Positions 12,304 through 25,242 of a stretch of 64,000 bases of DNA are shown here, one piece after another. The stretch spans positions 436,106 through 500,105 of the forward strand of contig VXAY01003154.1 in assembly GCA_013399855.1 (NCBI GenBank), read 5' to 3'. Every line of letters starts with the position of its first letter. Within the stretch, counting starts at the first letter, position 1. The notes under the pieces were generated by a model. The model had not been told where the DNA came from and ran no database searches. It worked only from the letters and a program-made list of their open reading frames with translations. The stretch is from Oxyruncus cristatus (taxonomy: Eukaryota; Chordata; Aves; Passeriformes; Cotingidae). Made by a program: the position numbers and the translations under genes.

Positions 12304-15300
12304 TCCAGCAGGAAATTAAAATATATGACAAAACATGAAAAAAATAAATAATAATGTGATGGGAAAGCTGCAGCTGATTTTTTCTTGCTGAAAGCTGACG
12401 GTTTAGATTAAAGAAGGAATTTGTGAGTGCATGTAGAATCCTTTACACGAGCTCTGAAACTGTTTTTTGTACTCCTACGTTGCAATACCACATATTCCAA
12501 CACTGACGACTGCATGTGACTGAAAAAACATGATGCAATTGTTATCAAATTTTCAATCAATACCTAATAACTATACTAGGAATAGCATCTACCCTAAAAT
12601 ATTTACATGGCACTTATTTTAATGTTATCTGAGTTCAAAGTGTTTATCACATCTGTTGAGGAAGAGGGTAATTGCCCTTAATCATAAGTGAGAAATGGTT
12701 CCCAAGGCTGCCCCCAGGAGAATATATTGGGCTCATGATTAAATAAATAATACCAGAACTAAGCAGCGAGTAATTTTTAAGTTCCAATCCAGGAATGTCT
12801 TAACAGGAAATGAGGAGATTGGAGACTATCTTTTAAGACAAAGTCCCCTGTGGCTGAATAAATAACAAAAGAGTTAATTCCAAATAGGTCAGTCTAGCTT
12901 TTCAGTCAAAGCGCTCATTACACCTTTTCCGATTCTGCTAAGGGATGTACACAAAACATCACATTTTCTCAGCAGCTCTAAGGCAATTAGGAAATCAATG
13001 ATTGTATCAGAAAGTCTCCTGCCATAGAGTTAACCTCACAGCTGCACCAAAATTTCAAAAGGGATTCAAAGCAACTGTGTGGAAAGGAGGCTTTGTCTAA
13101 GTTCTCTCTGTTCTTAAAAATAGATCTGATACTGTGTTTTCCGTGTTCCAGCACTGGGGCCAAGAAAAAAGCTGACAGGGCCTTAGTAATATCAGACTTC
13201 TGTATACCTCTTTTCTTCTCTGTCTCCTCTTTTTTATCTTTAACTGTTAGAGGAGTGAAGGAAGAAAATTGTAAGCACAAGAAAAGGGTTTTATACACCT
13301 TTTGAAAAATATATCCTTTAAACCCTGGTGACAAATAGATGAGTTGTACCCACAGTTGTCAAAAAATACTCTAATTTTTGTAATATTTTTTACCTGCTTT
13401 ATGTAGATGGGACTAAAATTGATTATTTTAATAAACCAGCTAATGTTACTTGCACTTCCACAGCTCCAAAACAAAAGACACCTCCAAATCCATAACTACG
13501 GCATTGATTCAGTATGGAAAGAACCTTTGAAATAGGGTGAGCTGTTTTCAGTAGTGATAGCAACTGTGGTAGTAGTCATACAACATTCCAGAGATTCAGA
13601 GGATTCTGGTGTCTGATAAATAACAAGGTCAGTCAACCTTCAGCAGCCAGTTTTGCCTTTCAAGGTAAAGAAAAAACAAAGTTAGGAAAGAAGTAAAATT
13701 TTTCCTTTTTTTATTACTCACACACAAATTGCCAACTTTCTCATCTGATCAACCAAAGAAAGCAATAAAATAGCGCATTAAAGCTCAGCACTTCCTATTT
13801 CTCTGCCAGTATTTCCTAAATACTGACCTGAGGCAAGTCAATTTGTTCTGATTATGGTTCAATTCTACCTATATATTAATTAACATTTACCATAAATAAG
13901 GCAAACTCTATTTGACAAGAAAACTTACTCTGGAGCAAAGAAGTGTATAAATTACATGTCCCACGTCATCATGGAGGCTCTGATTTAAACCTGAATCCCA
14001 ACTCTTCAGTGTTCAGTGCTGTGAGCTTATCTCGGAGTGCTGAACACAAATAATGCTCCCACTCAGGAATGGGCAATCCAGGGGAAAAATCATAGTGCAT
14101 GTGTGGCAGAGAAGGGAGAGTGGCCTGCTTGAGTATTTATGATTTCTGCAAGCACCAGATAAAAGATTTGCTCTTGCAGAACAGGAGGATTCCCTACTGT
14201 TTTACTAGTAAGGACAGCAAATATCTACAGAAAAACTTTTTGCTTAACATGTTTTTATTCCAGCTGAAATTACTTGGTTCCTTAGGAAAAGAGACTTGCC
14301 TATATGTTACTCTGTATTTTGAGGAATCACTGTGTGTGAACACGGTATTTAATTTCTCCCAGAAAAATCCCATCCTGCCAATACTTTTTCATTTCATTTC
14401 TACTGCTACTACTTCATGTTTTTATGCTACAAACGTTGCTTCATTTTTTCTTTGAGTTAAATGATTTTTGTAGCAGCTCAAGTTTCCTAGACACAGGCAT
14501 CTCAGGAGAAACAACTGATCATTTGTAATCCTTGTCTATTTCTATATTGTCAGTCCAAAGGCAGTATGACCTTAATTTCTAAATTAAAAAAAAATAATTT
14601 AGAATTAATACGCCTGTCACAGAAAGAATAATTAATCTTAATCTTAATCTGTTCAGTGAAAAAAAGACAACAGGTTTCATCTCGAAACCTAGCACTGCTT
14701 CTTTTTCAGATCATATGGAATATTAATCCACTTATCACTTGGCCTCATAAATGTTATATGTGATGTGTTTGGGCTGCCCTCTGGTAGAATGACACCTACT
14801 GAATCAGGATAGATGATTTCTTATATTGTAAATCTGAAATGCCACACCATATTTTCCCATAGCTAAATATTTCTTTGGACATCCAGCATCCAGTCAGAGA
14901 GTCCCAGCAGATCATCTTTTACTTGAGCAATCAGTGAAAGCCTCCAACCCAAGTTTCCAGAATAGTCATTTTTCTTAAAATCTCATCCATTTTCTGGATT
15001 TTCACAAGTAAAGAGATCTTGACAAAAAATTTGATCAGTCAGCCATGCACTACATAGGCTTACAGAAAGCTATTCCACATAAACTTATTTCCTTTATTTG
15101 GCTTTTCCAGCTTCTCATTTTATTTACAGAAGTCTCTGCTTACTGTCCTCAAAGGGAATGGCTTGGTTCCACTTTAGTCTGGTAAAGCTTTCTAGTTCCA
15201 CACAGGAAGCAGAATGAATAGAAGCTTTTTCCCAGCTGCTAAATGTTTCATAAGTCAGACTGTAAGTGTTACATAGAAGTTTAACTAAATAAAATATCCT

Positions 15301-18300
15301 TTATATCTGTCTGTAGAGTATCATGCACGTGCTTTATTAAAAAATAGAACAGATCAAGTTTTAAAACTTTAAAAGAAAAAAAATTCTTGCTCCCTCAAGA
15401 CTTATTTGCATATTAAATAATAACCTTCATATGAAACATTCTTCAGATAAAACATTCTACAGCCTTTTAGACATGTACCAGAAACACATTGTTTCCCCAT
15501 TCATCTGTTTTTGTGAAAAAAATGTGAAAAATGACCCACTCAATCACTTTCTTTGGGTCATTCATCAGTGTATCACGAGCAACTCTTTGGTCAATATCAA
15601 ATTGCCTCTGAAAAAGCCATCATGGTCAAAAATAACACTGTTGTTATTACTTTGCCAAGTTTAGACAAGGTATGCTTACACTTAGTCTGATTTTCTCCAT
15701 TTAATTCAGCAGCAAGTGCAAGGCACAAGAAATACATTATTGCAGTTCTATGAAAGTGTGTCTAATTTATCGTATAGAATGAAACATCCAGTAAGCTGAA
15801 AAGTGGGAAATATTCAAGTGGGATGAAATGGTTTTGAACCTGAGAATGGCACTTTTTGACATCCTGTACACCTATATTTCAGGAGTACAACAGGTTTTGT
15901 TGTGACATAATCTTGATTTTTATATAGGATTCTATATTCTTTCTATTGATTGACTCATTCTAGAGAAGAACCTATTGTTTATTTGCCAGGTAGACAAAGA
16001 AACCTAGGAATGCTTTCAGCATTGGGACTATAGTTTCATAAAACCCTGAATAACGTTCTATGTGATATATTTATGCTTTTCATATTTTCAGAAAGACCTC
16101 TTTTTAAATTACAACTACTAGACTGTTCTCTTCTCATCTAATCATTTCCATATTTCCACTGGAGCACAAAAGTTACCACTCTCAGAATAGAGGTAGTGAA
16201 TAATGGGCTGATCAATTCATGGCTCATTATTGGATAATGAATTACAGGAATAATTTTAAATTATGGTATTAAATATAAGTATTTTATGTTAGGGTTACAA
16301 ACAGAATACAAATTAATAAACTTTTTGACAATCCAGGACTGTTTACTTACTCTCAGGATATCTTTGCAGCAAATACTAAACTCTGATGTATTTTCCATTA
16401 ACATTGATTTTACTTCTGACTTTACATTAATTGCTGTGTCTTTTCTCAATCTAATTCACTATCTCTACCAAAGTCTGAAATCAGCAAAGCCATTAAAAAC
16501 ATCTCCAAACTTCAAAATCTGTTATTTCTGGCAAGACAGTGCCCCACTGCACGATTTTTATCCAAATATCAAGTTAAAGAAATGTGAGCTTTTCCTTGAG
16601 ATACTTTTTACTGGAGTAATGTCCTAAGTGAGAGAGAGCAACAGACACATGATTTTTTTAAATTGTATCTCAAAGCTGGCAACCAAAAAGTCTTCTTTGG
16701 AAATGGAACAGAGTACTCCGACAAAAGCTCTATTAAAGACAGATTAAAGGAACATTCTTTGTCTCCATTTAAGAAAGCAATGAAAAGTGAGCTACAGCTC
16801 CAGTAAGACCATTTTGCTCCAAAGTTAAGGAGGCCCAGTCTTCAACATGAGGACAGTTTTAAATTCCAAAGTAAAAATTGGGTGCTATTTGAAAAACTGC
16901 CTCCTTCTTACCCCTAAATAGCAAAGAAGAGAAAAAAACCTGCAAAAAAGTACCACATAACTTAGTTTGTAACACTGATTATGCAAAACTGAGAATGATT
17001 TTTAAGTCTGTCATTTGTGTAGAGAAAGCTCTCTGAAAATTGGAATATTCACTTTAATTTGGTGCAGAACAAAAATCTATTCATTAATTCATAGTTTTCA
17101 TAGGTAAAAGTACATTAAGAACATGTTTTGGTATGAATAAGTCATCCCTGAAACTGAAATATTGTACTGGTAGATAAACACATACATGTGTCCTTCTTGG
17201 AAAGACAATCATAAAAGATAATTTTAGTTTCAGAACAACTAAAAAGTGTAATAACTTGGATGTTAGGCTTACATATGCTTTTTATTTTTCTAAGCTATGA
17301 AAAAGATTTCGGGAAATCGAAGTGGACAAAAGGAAAGAGCTAAAATCTGATAAGATGGTAGAATAAGATGATCTAAAAAGATGTTGTGATGTAAACAGGA
17401 AATAAATTTTTAATAATAAAAGTTCTGCTATATTCTGAATGCCACAGGAAATAGGAAAGAATGGTTTTGAAACAATGTGTTCCATTCTTTGTACAGATAC
17501 GTATGATTTAATCTGGGAATATATTAATGAAGGATATTAAACTGAAGATTAGTAAAACGGAGAATAAGAAAAAAGAAAGATTATTAATGTAACAGGTGGG
17601 TGAAAAAGGCTGTTGCTCTCTTCCTTTCTCCTTGTTTACATCTGAAATCACTGCTTTTTTACAACTTTTCCTGTCAGCAACATTGTGATATCTTTCTTCT
17701 TCGGTTTCTTAGTAATTTATTAAATAAGACATTTCATTTGAAATTAAGATTTTCACTAGCAGATAATAATCAATGTGAATAAAATATAAGAACATAGTTC
17801 TTCATCAGAGAATGAAGACATCAAAAAACTTCATCAAGTTAGACAGTAAAATGCATTTTCATTTCAGAATGTTATGACAGGATAAGAACATATGTAGTAA
17901 TTACTATTTAATATCTCTCAGGAGAATTTATTTCTAAAGTAAGTTAAAAAGAAATTGGATTTGAAAAGAGTTTGCTTATGTAAATCAAAATTATTTTTAT
18001 TTGACGTGGAGAGCACTTTCTTTAATACCTAGTCAGAAAATACTAATTTTCAGGTTTCATTAATTCATGATTTTTTTTTGTTGCTATCAGTTTAAATTGT
18101 TAGTTCATATATCCTGAGCTTCTTGAAATCCAAGAAGTACTTCCCAGTGAAAAGAAACAGCAAAGAGATAAGAATAAGCCTCCTGTCCTCATAATTTTAA
18201 ATGTCCCCATACTTTATAATAAGAATTTGTACGGTAATGTTGTTCAGAAAGATAGAAAACTTTTTCAATTTATGTAATTTAACTCAGTTGAAACCTGAGC

Positions 18301-19920
18301 CATCCAATATTTTACATACAAAAAATATAACTGAAAAATATGTGAAAGTTTTTATTTATGAATCATAAATAATTTAAAAATAAGTTGCTCTTTTATGAAT
18401 CCTAATATTTCATTTTATAATTTCCTTAAACAGCATAAAAAATAACTAAAACCTGGTAACTTTAGGTGCAAGTATACTTTCTTCTTCAGTTGTGTTAAGG
18501 TGATACCATTTCCCACTCCTATGCAGCACCCAAAATTGTATACTAGTTAGTTGTTGTGCAAAATATTTTCCAAAAACTGGAAATGTTTTTGCCCCACAGG
18601 ATTTATTTGATATCTCTAGATGCAATGAAGGACAGAACAGAAGACACAATCAAGAAAAAAAGTCGTATATTCTCCAGATAATCCAGACTTCCAATAACAC
18701 TGGAAATCACACAAAAAAAGAAATGAGAGAATGCTGAGAACTTTGTGAAATCAAATCAGTTCTTCATCATCCCACACATTTTTGACATGAAGGTCAGTCA
18801 GTGGTATCAAACCACGCCTTTCTCTGGGAGCACAGGAGCTCTGGGGTGACCCTGAGGACTCACGGATGTGGGACATCCTGCTGAAGCTGTGGGCTCATCT
18901 CCCATCACCCCTCGCAGCAGTTGCCAAGCGCTGTGCTCTGCACCCAGGTGTCATCTCTCTGGACCTCGGTCATATAATTCCAAGGTAATGAAATGAAGAA
19001 TCGTGTCTGGTAGTATTTCTGTGCTGCCAGAGAAACTTGCCTAAGCTGTATTTTCTCCTCATGCTGATGCAGAACCCTGTTAATTTTCCAACATGAATCA
19101 AGCTCCATTCAGTTCTTCAAGGTTCAGTTGGTACCTTATCCAGAGACTTGAGATGGGTCTAACTGGGTCCAAAAATGCCTCTCTAGTTGTAAAGTCAGCT
19201 TTATTGCACAATCAGCTTTGAACTAAACATTTGAAAGAATTTTTTTTATAATGGAAGATTCCTAGAATATAAAAGACATTATAAAGAAATACAGCCGTAA
19301 CTTTTGTGTGCTCACAAATAGATCTATTTTTTCCAGGCTTATTTTCAGATTATCAGCTCAGTTACTTTCCAGGTTACTGTTTTTCCCTAGAAAATACCAT
19401 ATTTCTATTTCCCTGGTGAGACCTGTGTAGCTGTTCCCTGTTCTTTTCAGCATTGTGTCTGTTCCTATATGTGGTACATCAAGCCAATAAAAGTAGGTCT
19501 TTGTTACTAGAAGTGACATGTAGCCAAAATTGGTGTAATAAAAAATAGAATTATGATAATGCAACTGAACATGACATTCTAAACTAGAGAAAGAGCTTAA
19601 ATGTGAAGTGGCTGATGTAATAGCAATACACAATAACTCTTTGAAAACAGTTTCTATTCCAGAAAAAGGGAAGTTTCCATATACTATCTCTTTTTAGGGG
19701 GTTTGGGATTATTTTGGAAAGTTTAGACAGCTAGGTGCCCCATGTGTAAAAAGTTACTTAGCATATTTTCTTCATCCTGACCAAAATAAAAATAAAAAAG
19801 AATGAAAAAATTGAACTTGGAAAAGAGAGGTATGTTGAGACTTCTTGTTTCCCTTGCTCTAAAGGAAAACTGTATTGCTAAACTGTTACAAAACTGAATG
19901 AACAAAGAAAAAGGCGATAA
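12304..19920. other. Unique AT-rich intergenic DNA
   Basis: This is the longest stretch of the window without a recognised mobile element (about 7.6 kb). It is strongly AT-rich. Frames at 12987-13334, 14099-14455 and 16286-16627 reach 113-118 codons but are rich in Phe, Leu, Ile, Lys and Ser, as expected from AT-rich chance frames, and show no domain. A three-unit 'atctta' microsatellite lies near 14634-14651. The patch 18780-19130 is richer in GC without a recognisable feature. No splice-site pairs with conserved-looking codons were found by reading. Confidence 0.5.
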
Positions 19921-19921
19921 A

Positions 19922-20257
19922 GCAGAAAAAGTTTCTATAATTTATGATGTACAAGATGCTATGATAAGAAAAAAAAAAAGCTTATAATGATTTAAAACTG
20001 CCTAGAAAACAAAGATAAGGCTTTATATTGAGAGTCAAAATATTGTTATTAAGAAGATCAAACCCAAGACATTTGTCGTCAGATTCATATGATATGATCA
20101 TGTTTGTTGAGTGTTGCTCCCTCCTGTGAATTGAGTTCACCAAGAGGATGGTGAAAGGAGCCTTCAATATCCTGATAATCTCAAAAACCCACAAAATAAT
20201 TAGTAAATTGCTCTGTGAGGAATGTCAGAGAAATTACTGTAAGGTGTCCTTCATTAT
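19922..20257 (+). repeat. Unidentified dispersed repeat, copy 2
   Basis: This is the second copy of the repeat at 8971-9292, in the same orientation. Relative to copy 1 it carries about ten extra bases near 20021-20030 ('aaggctttat') and several substitutions. The inverted repeat seen in copy 1 is imperfect here (aattgctctg / cagagaaatt), and its loop differs by one base. The flanks on both sides do not obviously align with copy 1, so the repeated unit seems to be about 320-340 bp. A 70-codon minus-strand frame inside it is broken in copy 1, so coding function is unlikely. Confidence 0.75.
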
Positions 20258-20889
20258 GAGGCAAAAGCACCACTGCATTACGTGAGATAACATCTGATAA
20301 ATATTCATTGCAGAATTAAATGCACAAAGCTGTCATCAGATCTTCACCAGCACTGATTTTATATATTTATTATACAGAATCATATTTCTGAGTTGCTGAC
20401 TCGGTGATGTAAAAGTTCAGTATAAAAAGGCAAAAAAACATTTTCATCTCTCTGAGCAGCATAGGGGTAGAGGAGAAGACAGAACCCCTGTTGTTACCAT
20501 GTCATCCTAAATGGAGAGAAATATTATTGCTGATGCTTGGATTAGCAGAATCCACACATTGCTCTTCCTCCTCTGGAATTGAGAAGAGCCTGGCCTCACT
20601 GCCACGTAAAAGGAAATAAAATGTGACACACACACAATTATGGAGTGTCCTATGTTGCCATTAGTCCTCATGGCAGCAGGATGGCCAGGATGCAGGAACA
20701 GGCTGTAAGGAAGGCTGAAGGACTCAAGGGGCAGCTCCAAAGTGGAATGCTCGTGCCTTCACATCCAACTGGGGAATAAGCCAGGCCAACCAGAGCAGCT
20801 ACAAATGTTCCTCAGCTACTTCACAAGCTTAAGAACCAGAAGGCCAATCACCTAAAGAGTGTGTATGGCTGTGGTAGATCCTCCTGCAT
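20258..20889. other. Intergenic DNA upstream of the deleted CR1
   Basis: No gene is recognised. The composition becomes richer in GC from about 20460 onward. Part of 20700-20890 could be CR1 5'-UTR leading into the element that starts near 20890, but no diagnostic block there is certain. Confidence 0.4.
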
Positions 20890-22368
20890 TCCTCCTGTGA
20901 AACCTGCATGCTCAGTCACCTCTCCAAAATGCCTATAAACCAACTCACACAGCATGGGGAATGCACAGGAAGAATTAGAAAACTGTGTGCAGTTGCAGCG
21001 ACATGGTCTCATTGCAATTTCACGTCACTCCAGTTTTCAGCAAGAACAAGAAGGAGGAACAGGGAACTACAGGAACTACAGCTTCAGCACAGTCCCTGGG
21101 AAGCTGATGAACAGCTCATCCTGGGTGTCATCTCTAAGCACGTGGAGGAAAAGAAGGTTGTCAGGAGTAGTCAATATGGATTCACCGGGGGGAAATACTT
21201 GACCAATCTGATAGCCTTCTGTGATGACATGACTGTCTGGGTAGTTGAGAGGAGAACAGTGGATGTTGCGACCCTTGAGTTCATCAAGTCCTCAGAGGGA
21301 AGCTCAGGAAGTGTGGTTTGGATGAGTGGAGAGTGAGGTGGACTGAGCTCAGGGGGCTGTGATCAGTGGCACAGGGTCTGGTTGGAGACCTGTAGCCAGA
21401 AGTGTTCTCCATGTGTCACTGCTGGGACCAGGCTTGTTCAGTCTATTCATCAGTAACCTGGATGAAAGGACAGACTGTAACCTCAGCAAGTTTGCTGAGG
21501 ATACACACTGGGAGGAAGGGCCGATCCACCAGAGGCTGTGCTGCCATTCAGCCAGACCTGGGCAGGCCGAAGCGGTGGGCAGGGAAGAACCTCATGGGGT
21601 CCAACAGAGGCAAGTGTGGGATCCTGCACAGAGGGAGGGATATCCCCAGGTTATCTGGGGATACCTGGAGATTGGGGCCTGACCTGTGGGAGAGCAGTTC
21701 TGTGGAGAAGGACCTGGAGGTCCTGGTGTCAACAAGTTGTCCGTGAGCCAGCCCTTAGGGCCAAGAAATCCAGTGGTATCCCTGGGTGCATTGGGAAGAG
21801 CATTGCCAGCAGGTTGAGGGAGGTGATCCTGCCCCTCAGCCTTAGTGTAGCACTTCTGGAGTGCTGTGTCCAGTTCTGGGCTTTGCAGTTCAAGAAAGAC
21901 AAGAAACTACTGAAGAGGGTCCAAGGAGGGCTATGAAGATGGTCAGGGGACTGGGGCAACTCTCTTGTTATGAAAGGCTAAGCGAGCTGGGTCTCCTCAG
22001 CCTGGAGAAAAGCTGACTGAGAGGGGATCTCATCAATGCCTATGATTATCTTAAGAGAAGGCAGGTCAAGTGAATGGGACTGGACTCCTCCGTGGTGACC
22101 AGTGACAGGACAAGGAGCAACAGGCACAGATTAACCACAGGAAATTCCAGCTTAATGTGAGGAAAATCTTTACTGTGAGGGTGACAGAGCACTGGAACAG
22201 TGGTACACATAGAGGCTGTACAGTCTCCTTCTCTGGAGATATTCCAAACCCCCTGAATAGAATCCTGTCCAACTTGCTCTAGGTGATTCTGCTTTAGTGG
22301 GAGCATTGGACTAGATGATCTCCAGATGTCCCTGGCAACCCCAATCATCCTGAGATTCTGTGATTCGT
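20890..22368 (+). mobile_element. CR1 LINE with endonuclease start, RT and 3' end; internally deleted
   Basis: This is the most complete CR1 by domain span, at about 1.5 kb against roughly 4.5 kb for a full-length element. In order: the start of the ORF2 apurinic-type endonuclease (20935-21020, decayed 'cagcatggggaat...ggtctcattgcaat'; readable as ...LIAIS...); a jump to the reverse-transcriptase fingers (21085-21230, VPGKLM, QYGFTGGK and LTNLIAF blocks); then later RT segments and the thumb (21360-21960); and the post-ORF2 and 3'-UTR blocks, ending in 'gattctgtgattcg' near 22367. At least two internal deletions (about 21025-21065 and around 21270-21330) and several frameshifts make it inactive. 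The plus-strand frames at 20908-21336 and 21359-21936 are remnants of this ORF2. The left boundary may lie further upstream. Confidence 0.9.
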
Positions 22369-23241
22369 GCTTCAGCCTCATTTAGCACTGGCCAGAGTGA
22401 AACCTGTGTACACAAACTCCCAGTCTTCTCTGCAAAGTCACATCATGTTACCCTCATGCCTGAACACATGATACTGTAAAGGGAGACTTTTCAATGAGTC
22501 CAAAGTGCTATTTGCACTAAGTCAGAAGTTACTAAATTACTAAATTGTGGTTTTCATTAGAAGTCCAATATCAAAATCCAGTCTAAATTACAGAGCAATT
22601 GACACAGGAATTCAAAATGCTTCTGCTGGTGGACCCAAAGTCTTTGCAATGTCACTTCCAAAATCCCCCCAGCAGACACAGCCGTATTTATTGCTTCAAT
22701 TTATCCCTTCAATTACTCTGCTAAGTAAATGATAGCAAGAGGGAAGTACCAAATCTCGCTTAAACTGAAAGAAGGAAACAAATGTGGCAGGAAAATCCTG
22801 TTCCATTTCAATTACTTAAGGATTCTTTGTGTTTGTCTTTTTGTTTCACATTATTATTCATATCTCCTTACCTTGTTTTTACTTTCTGAGCTCTGCACAC
22901 TAATTATTTTTTTGTCCTAGCAGAATGTAAGAAAATCTTTCAGGAGTTTAAAAGGCCAATAAAGCAACCAGTCAATGCTGTTCAGCTTTTTAAACTCTTT
23001 AATCCCTGTGAGAATTTTTCTTGAGAAAGATTTAAAAGATAAAGTCACTAGCAATTAGTTTCCAAAGTGTTTCCTTTTCCAAGTGGTCCGTACAGTGCTT
23101 ATCCTGTTGAAATTGACTAGGTTCATCTTACTGGAAAATCTCTGAGTCTTAATACTTCCATGTTTAGGGCATAAATTGTTCCAAGGCAAGTTATTTCCTT
23201 TTTTTTTTTTTTTTGTAAGAGGAAAGATAGGACATTTTGAA
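22369..23241. other. Unique intergenic DNA
   Basis: No gene or repeat family is recognised. A 14-base T-run near 23203-23216 lies just before the next CR1 fragment. Confidence 0.55.
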
Positions 23242-23441
23242 GAATCGTAGAATGGCTTGGGTTGAAAGGGACCTCAAAAATCATCTCATTGCAATCCTCT
23301 TGCTGTGGGCAGGGACACCTTTCACTAGACCAGGTTGCTTCATCCAACCTGGCCTTGAACACTTCCAGGGATGGGGCATCCACAGCTTCTCTGGGAAACC
23401 TGTTCCAGTGTCTCACCACTCTGACAGGGAAGAATTTATTC
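23242..23441 (-). mobile_element. CR1 LINE fragment, 3' end
   Basis: This antisense CR1 3' terminus of about 200 bp starts with 'agaatcgtagaatggcttgg' and runs through 'catccaacctggccttgaac' and 'ggatggggcatccacagctt' to 'cagggaagaatttatt'. It is closer in type to the sense copy at 55571-55883 (same 'aaggccaggttggatgg' and 'cacagcttctctgggaaacc' complement) than to the subfamily A copies. It is well preserved over its length and strongly 5'-truncated. Confidence 0.92.
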
Positions 23442-25069
23442 TGTAAGTTTCCAAAATTACAGCTGTTTGTTGCTGCTGAGAGATTTAAAATGTCTCAGTA
23501 AACCTGGATATGATTAGTGATCTTTAGATGATGTTAGCAAAAGAGAATACTGTGTTGTTTTGTAATCCTTATCTCCACTTTTTAAAGTAGGTATTTTTAA
23601 TACATGAATGTGCATATACATGTATTGTATATTATACATATTATGGAGAGCCTGTCAAGAATTTGAGACTTAAAAAGTACAACCAGGAACAAGACTGAAA
23701 ATAAAAAATTTCTATTCAAATAGATGTTCAGACACTCGCAATGAACTGGAAATGGCATACATTTAATAAGTCCTAGTTATGCTCATATCACAACGAATAC
23801 TTAGGTGGGAACTGAAGCTGAAAAGTCTCACCCACTGGGATTCCCACTGAGATCACACACATGGAATCAGAAAAATGCATAAGCATTTCTAGATAAATTA
23901 CACATGAATCTGAATAAGCAATTAACATCTTGATTTGATTTGCTCAATTTGAGGATCAAAAATATCAGAGCACATCTTATGACATAGGAAAAGCACTGCT
24001 GTGTTTCTAGGGAGGGAGAGAAAAGGGAAAGTCAGAGAAAATATAGAAGGATGTAAGTCCCTACACCAGTTTCTTCAGTGAGTTTTCAAAGTTGTTTTCT
24101 GACACAAGCAAAAACATTTTTTTAAGGTTTAAGATGAGGAGTCAACTAAATAAACACTGATTTATGTAAGACATTTAAAAGATGAAAAAAAAGGATGTGC
24201 AACCAGTTCTTCTGATCACTTCTCTCATACATGTTCTTCAGCTGAGTCAGGTATTTCAGAATACAGAATTTATATTCCTTCATTTCATCTTCACATTTGT
24301 GTTATATAGACAAGCCTTTGAACACCAAAATTTTCAGTCTTATTCCTGGGCCAATTTAGAGTTCTCTAGAATAGAATAAATATAATGATCTTTACCTAAA
24401 AAAGAACTACCAAACACAACAAAACTATTCAGATGACAGATTTTTTTGTTCCAGTTCTATCAGATAACTTCAGCTAAACCTTACCTTCTCAGATATTGTT
24501 GATAGAGTGAAAAGACTGATTTTTTTTATGTGACATTAACTACCAAGTGGCTTACAAAAACACCCAAACCTCTCACATTGTCTGACCAGTAACAAATATG
24601 TACTAAAGAACAGTAAATTAGTATGTAGGACAGTCAAATTCCACTCTTTCTTGTTCAAAGAAGAGTCACACTGAACTCTGGGCCACAATGTATTAAAAGT
24701 CTCTTTAAAAAAAATATATTTTTCCACAAAACTTCAATAATCTCAGTGAGGGAGCATTTCCAAGCTTTATTCTTCTACATGGCAGTGCAGAGGTAAAAAA
24801 AAAAAAAAAAAAGAAAAAAAAGAAGAATTCATAGGTGAGGAAATTTACATAACTCTGCTTCTCATGGCATATTCTTAATGTCCCATTCAATTCCTTGCAT
24901 ATTGTAAAATATTGGTGACCTAATCTAGTCAGGAATTCTTTAGAGAAAAGAGACGAGGAAGACAGTTCAATTATTGTTTTAATTCAAAGCTAGGTTCAAA
25001 GATGGTATAATGAAATGTATTTCATCATTACATGGTCTTTGTCTTCCCTAACTTGGGTTGTCAAGCACT
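23442..25069. other. Unique AT-rich intergenic DNA
   Basis: No gene is recognised. It includes an A-rich run at 24795-24827 and an AT-rich patch around 23600-23645 with alternating purine-pyrimidine steps. Confidence 0.55.
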
Positions 25070-25242
25070 GACACAGGGTGCTCAGGGAAGTGGCTGAGTC
25101 ACCATCCCTGGAGGTATTTAAAAGGTGTATAGATGTAGCATTTAGGAAAGTGGTTTAGTGGTGGACTTGGCAGTGTTTGTGGTTAGACTACATGGTCTTA
25201 AAAGTTTTTTCCAGCCTAAATCATTCTGTCACTCTGATTCCT
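25070..25242 (+). mobile_element. CR1 LINE fragment, 3' end
   Basis: This is the sense-orientation CR1 3' end. The 'gagtcaccatccctggaggt' block is followed by 'tttaaaaggtgtatagatgt', then the 3'-UTR signature 'agactacatggtcttaaaag...cagcctaaatcattctgtca' and a decayed terminal unit (cactctgattcc). The right-hand 110 bp of this fragment lies inside the tandem duplication 25130-25623, so the CR1 tail occurs twice, at 25130-25242 and 25377-25489. Confidence 0.85.

Noticed and set aside
14099..14455. 118-codon frame in AT-rich DNA
   Set aside because: It is rich in Phe, Leu and Lys as AT-rich chance frames are, with no domain and no AUG at the left edge in an exon-like context.
18780..19130. GC-richer block considered as a possible retroviral LTR fragment
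   Set aside because: No terminal TG/CA pair, polyadenylation signal with TATA box, or second copy could be identified by reading.
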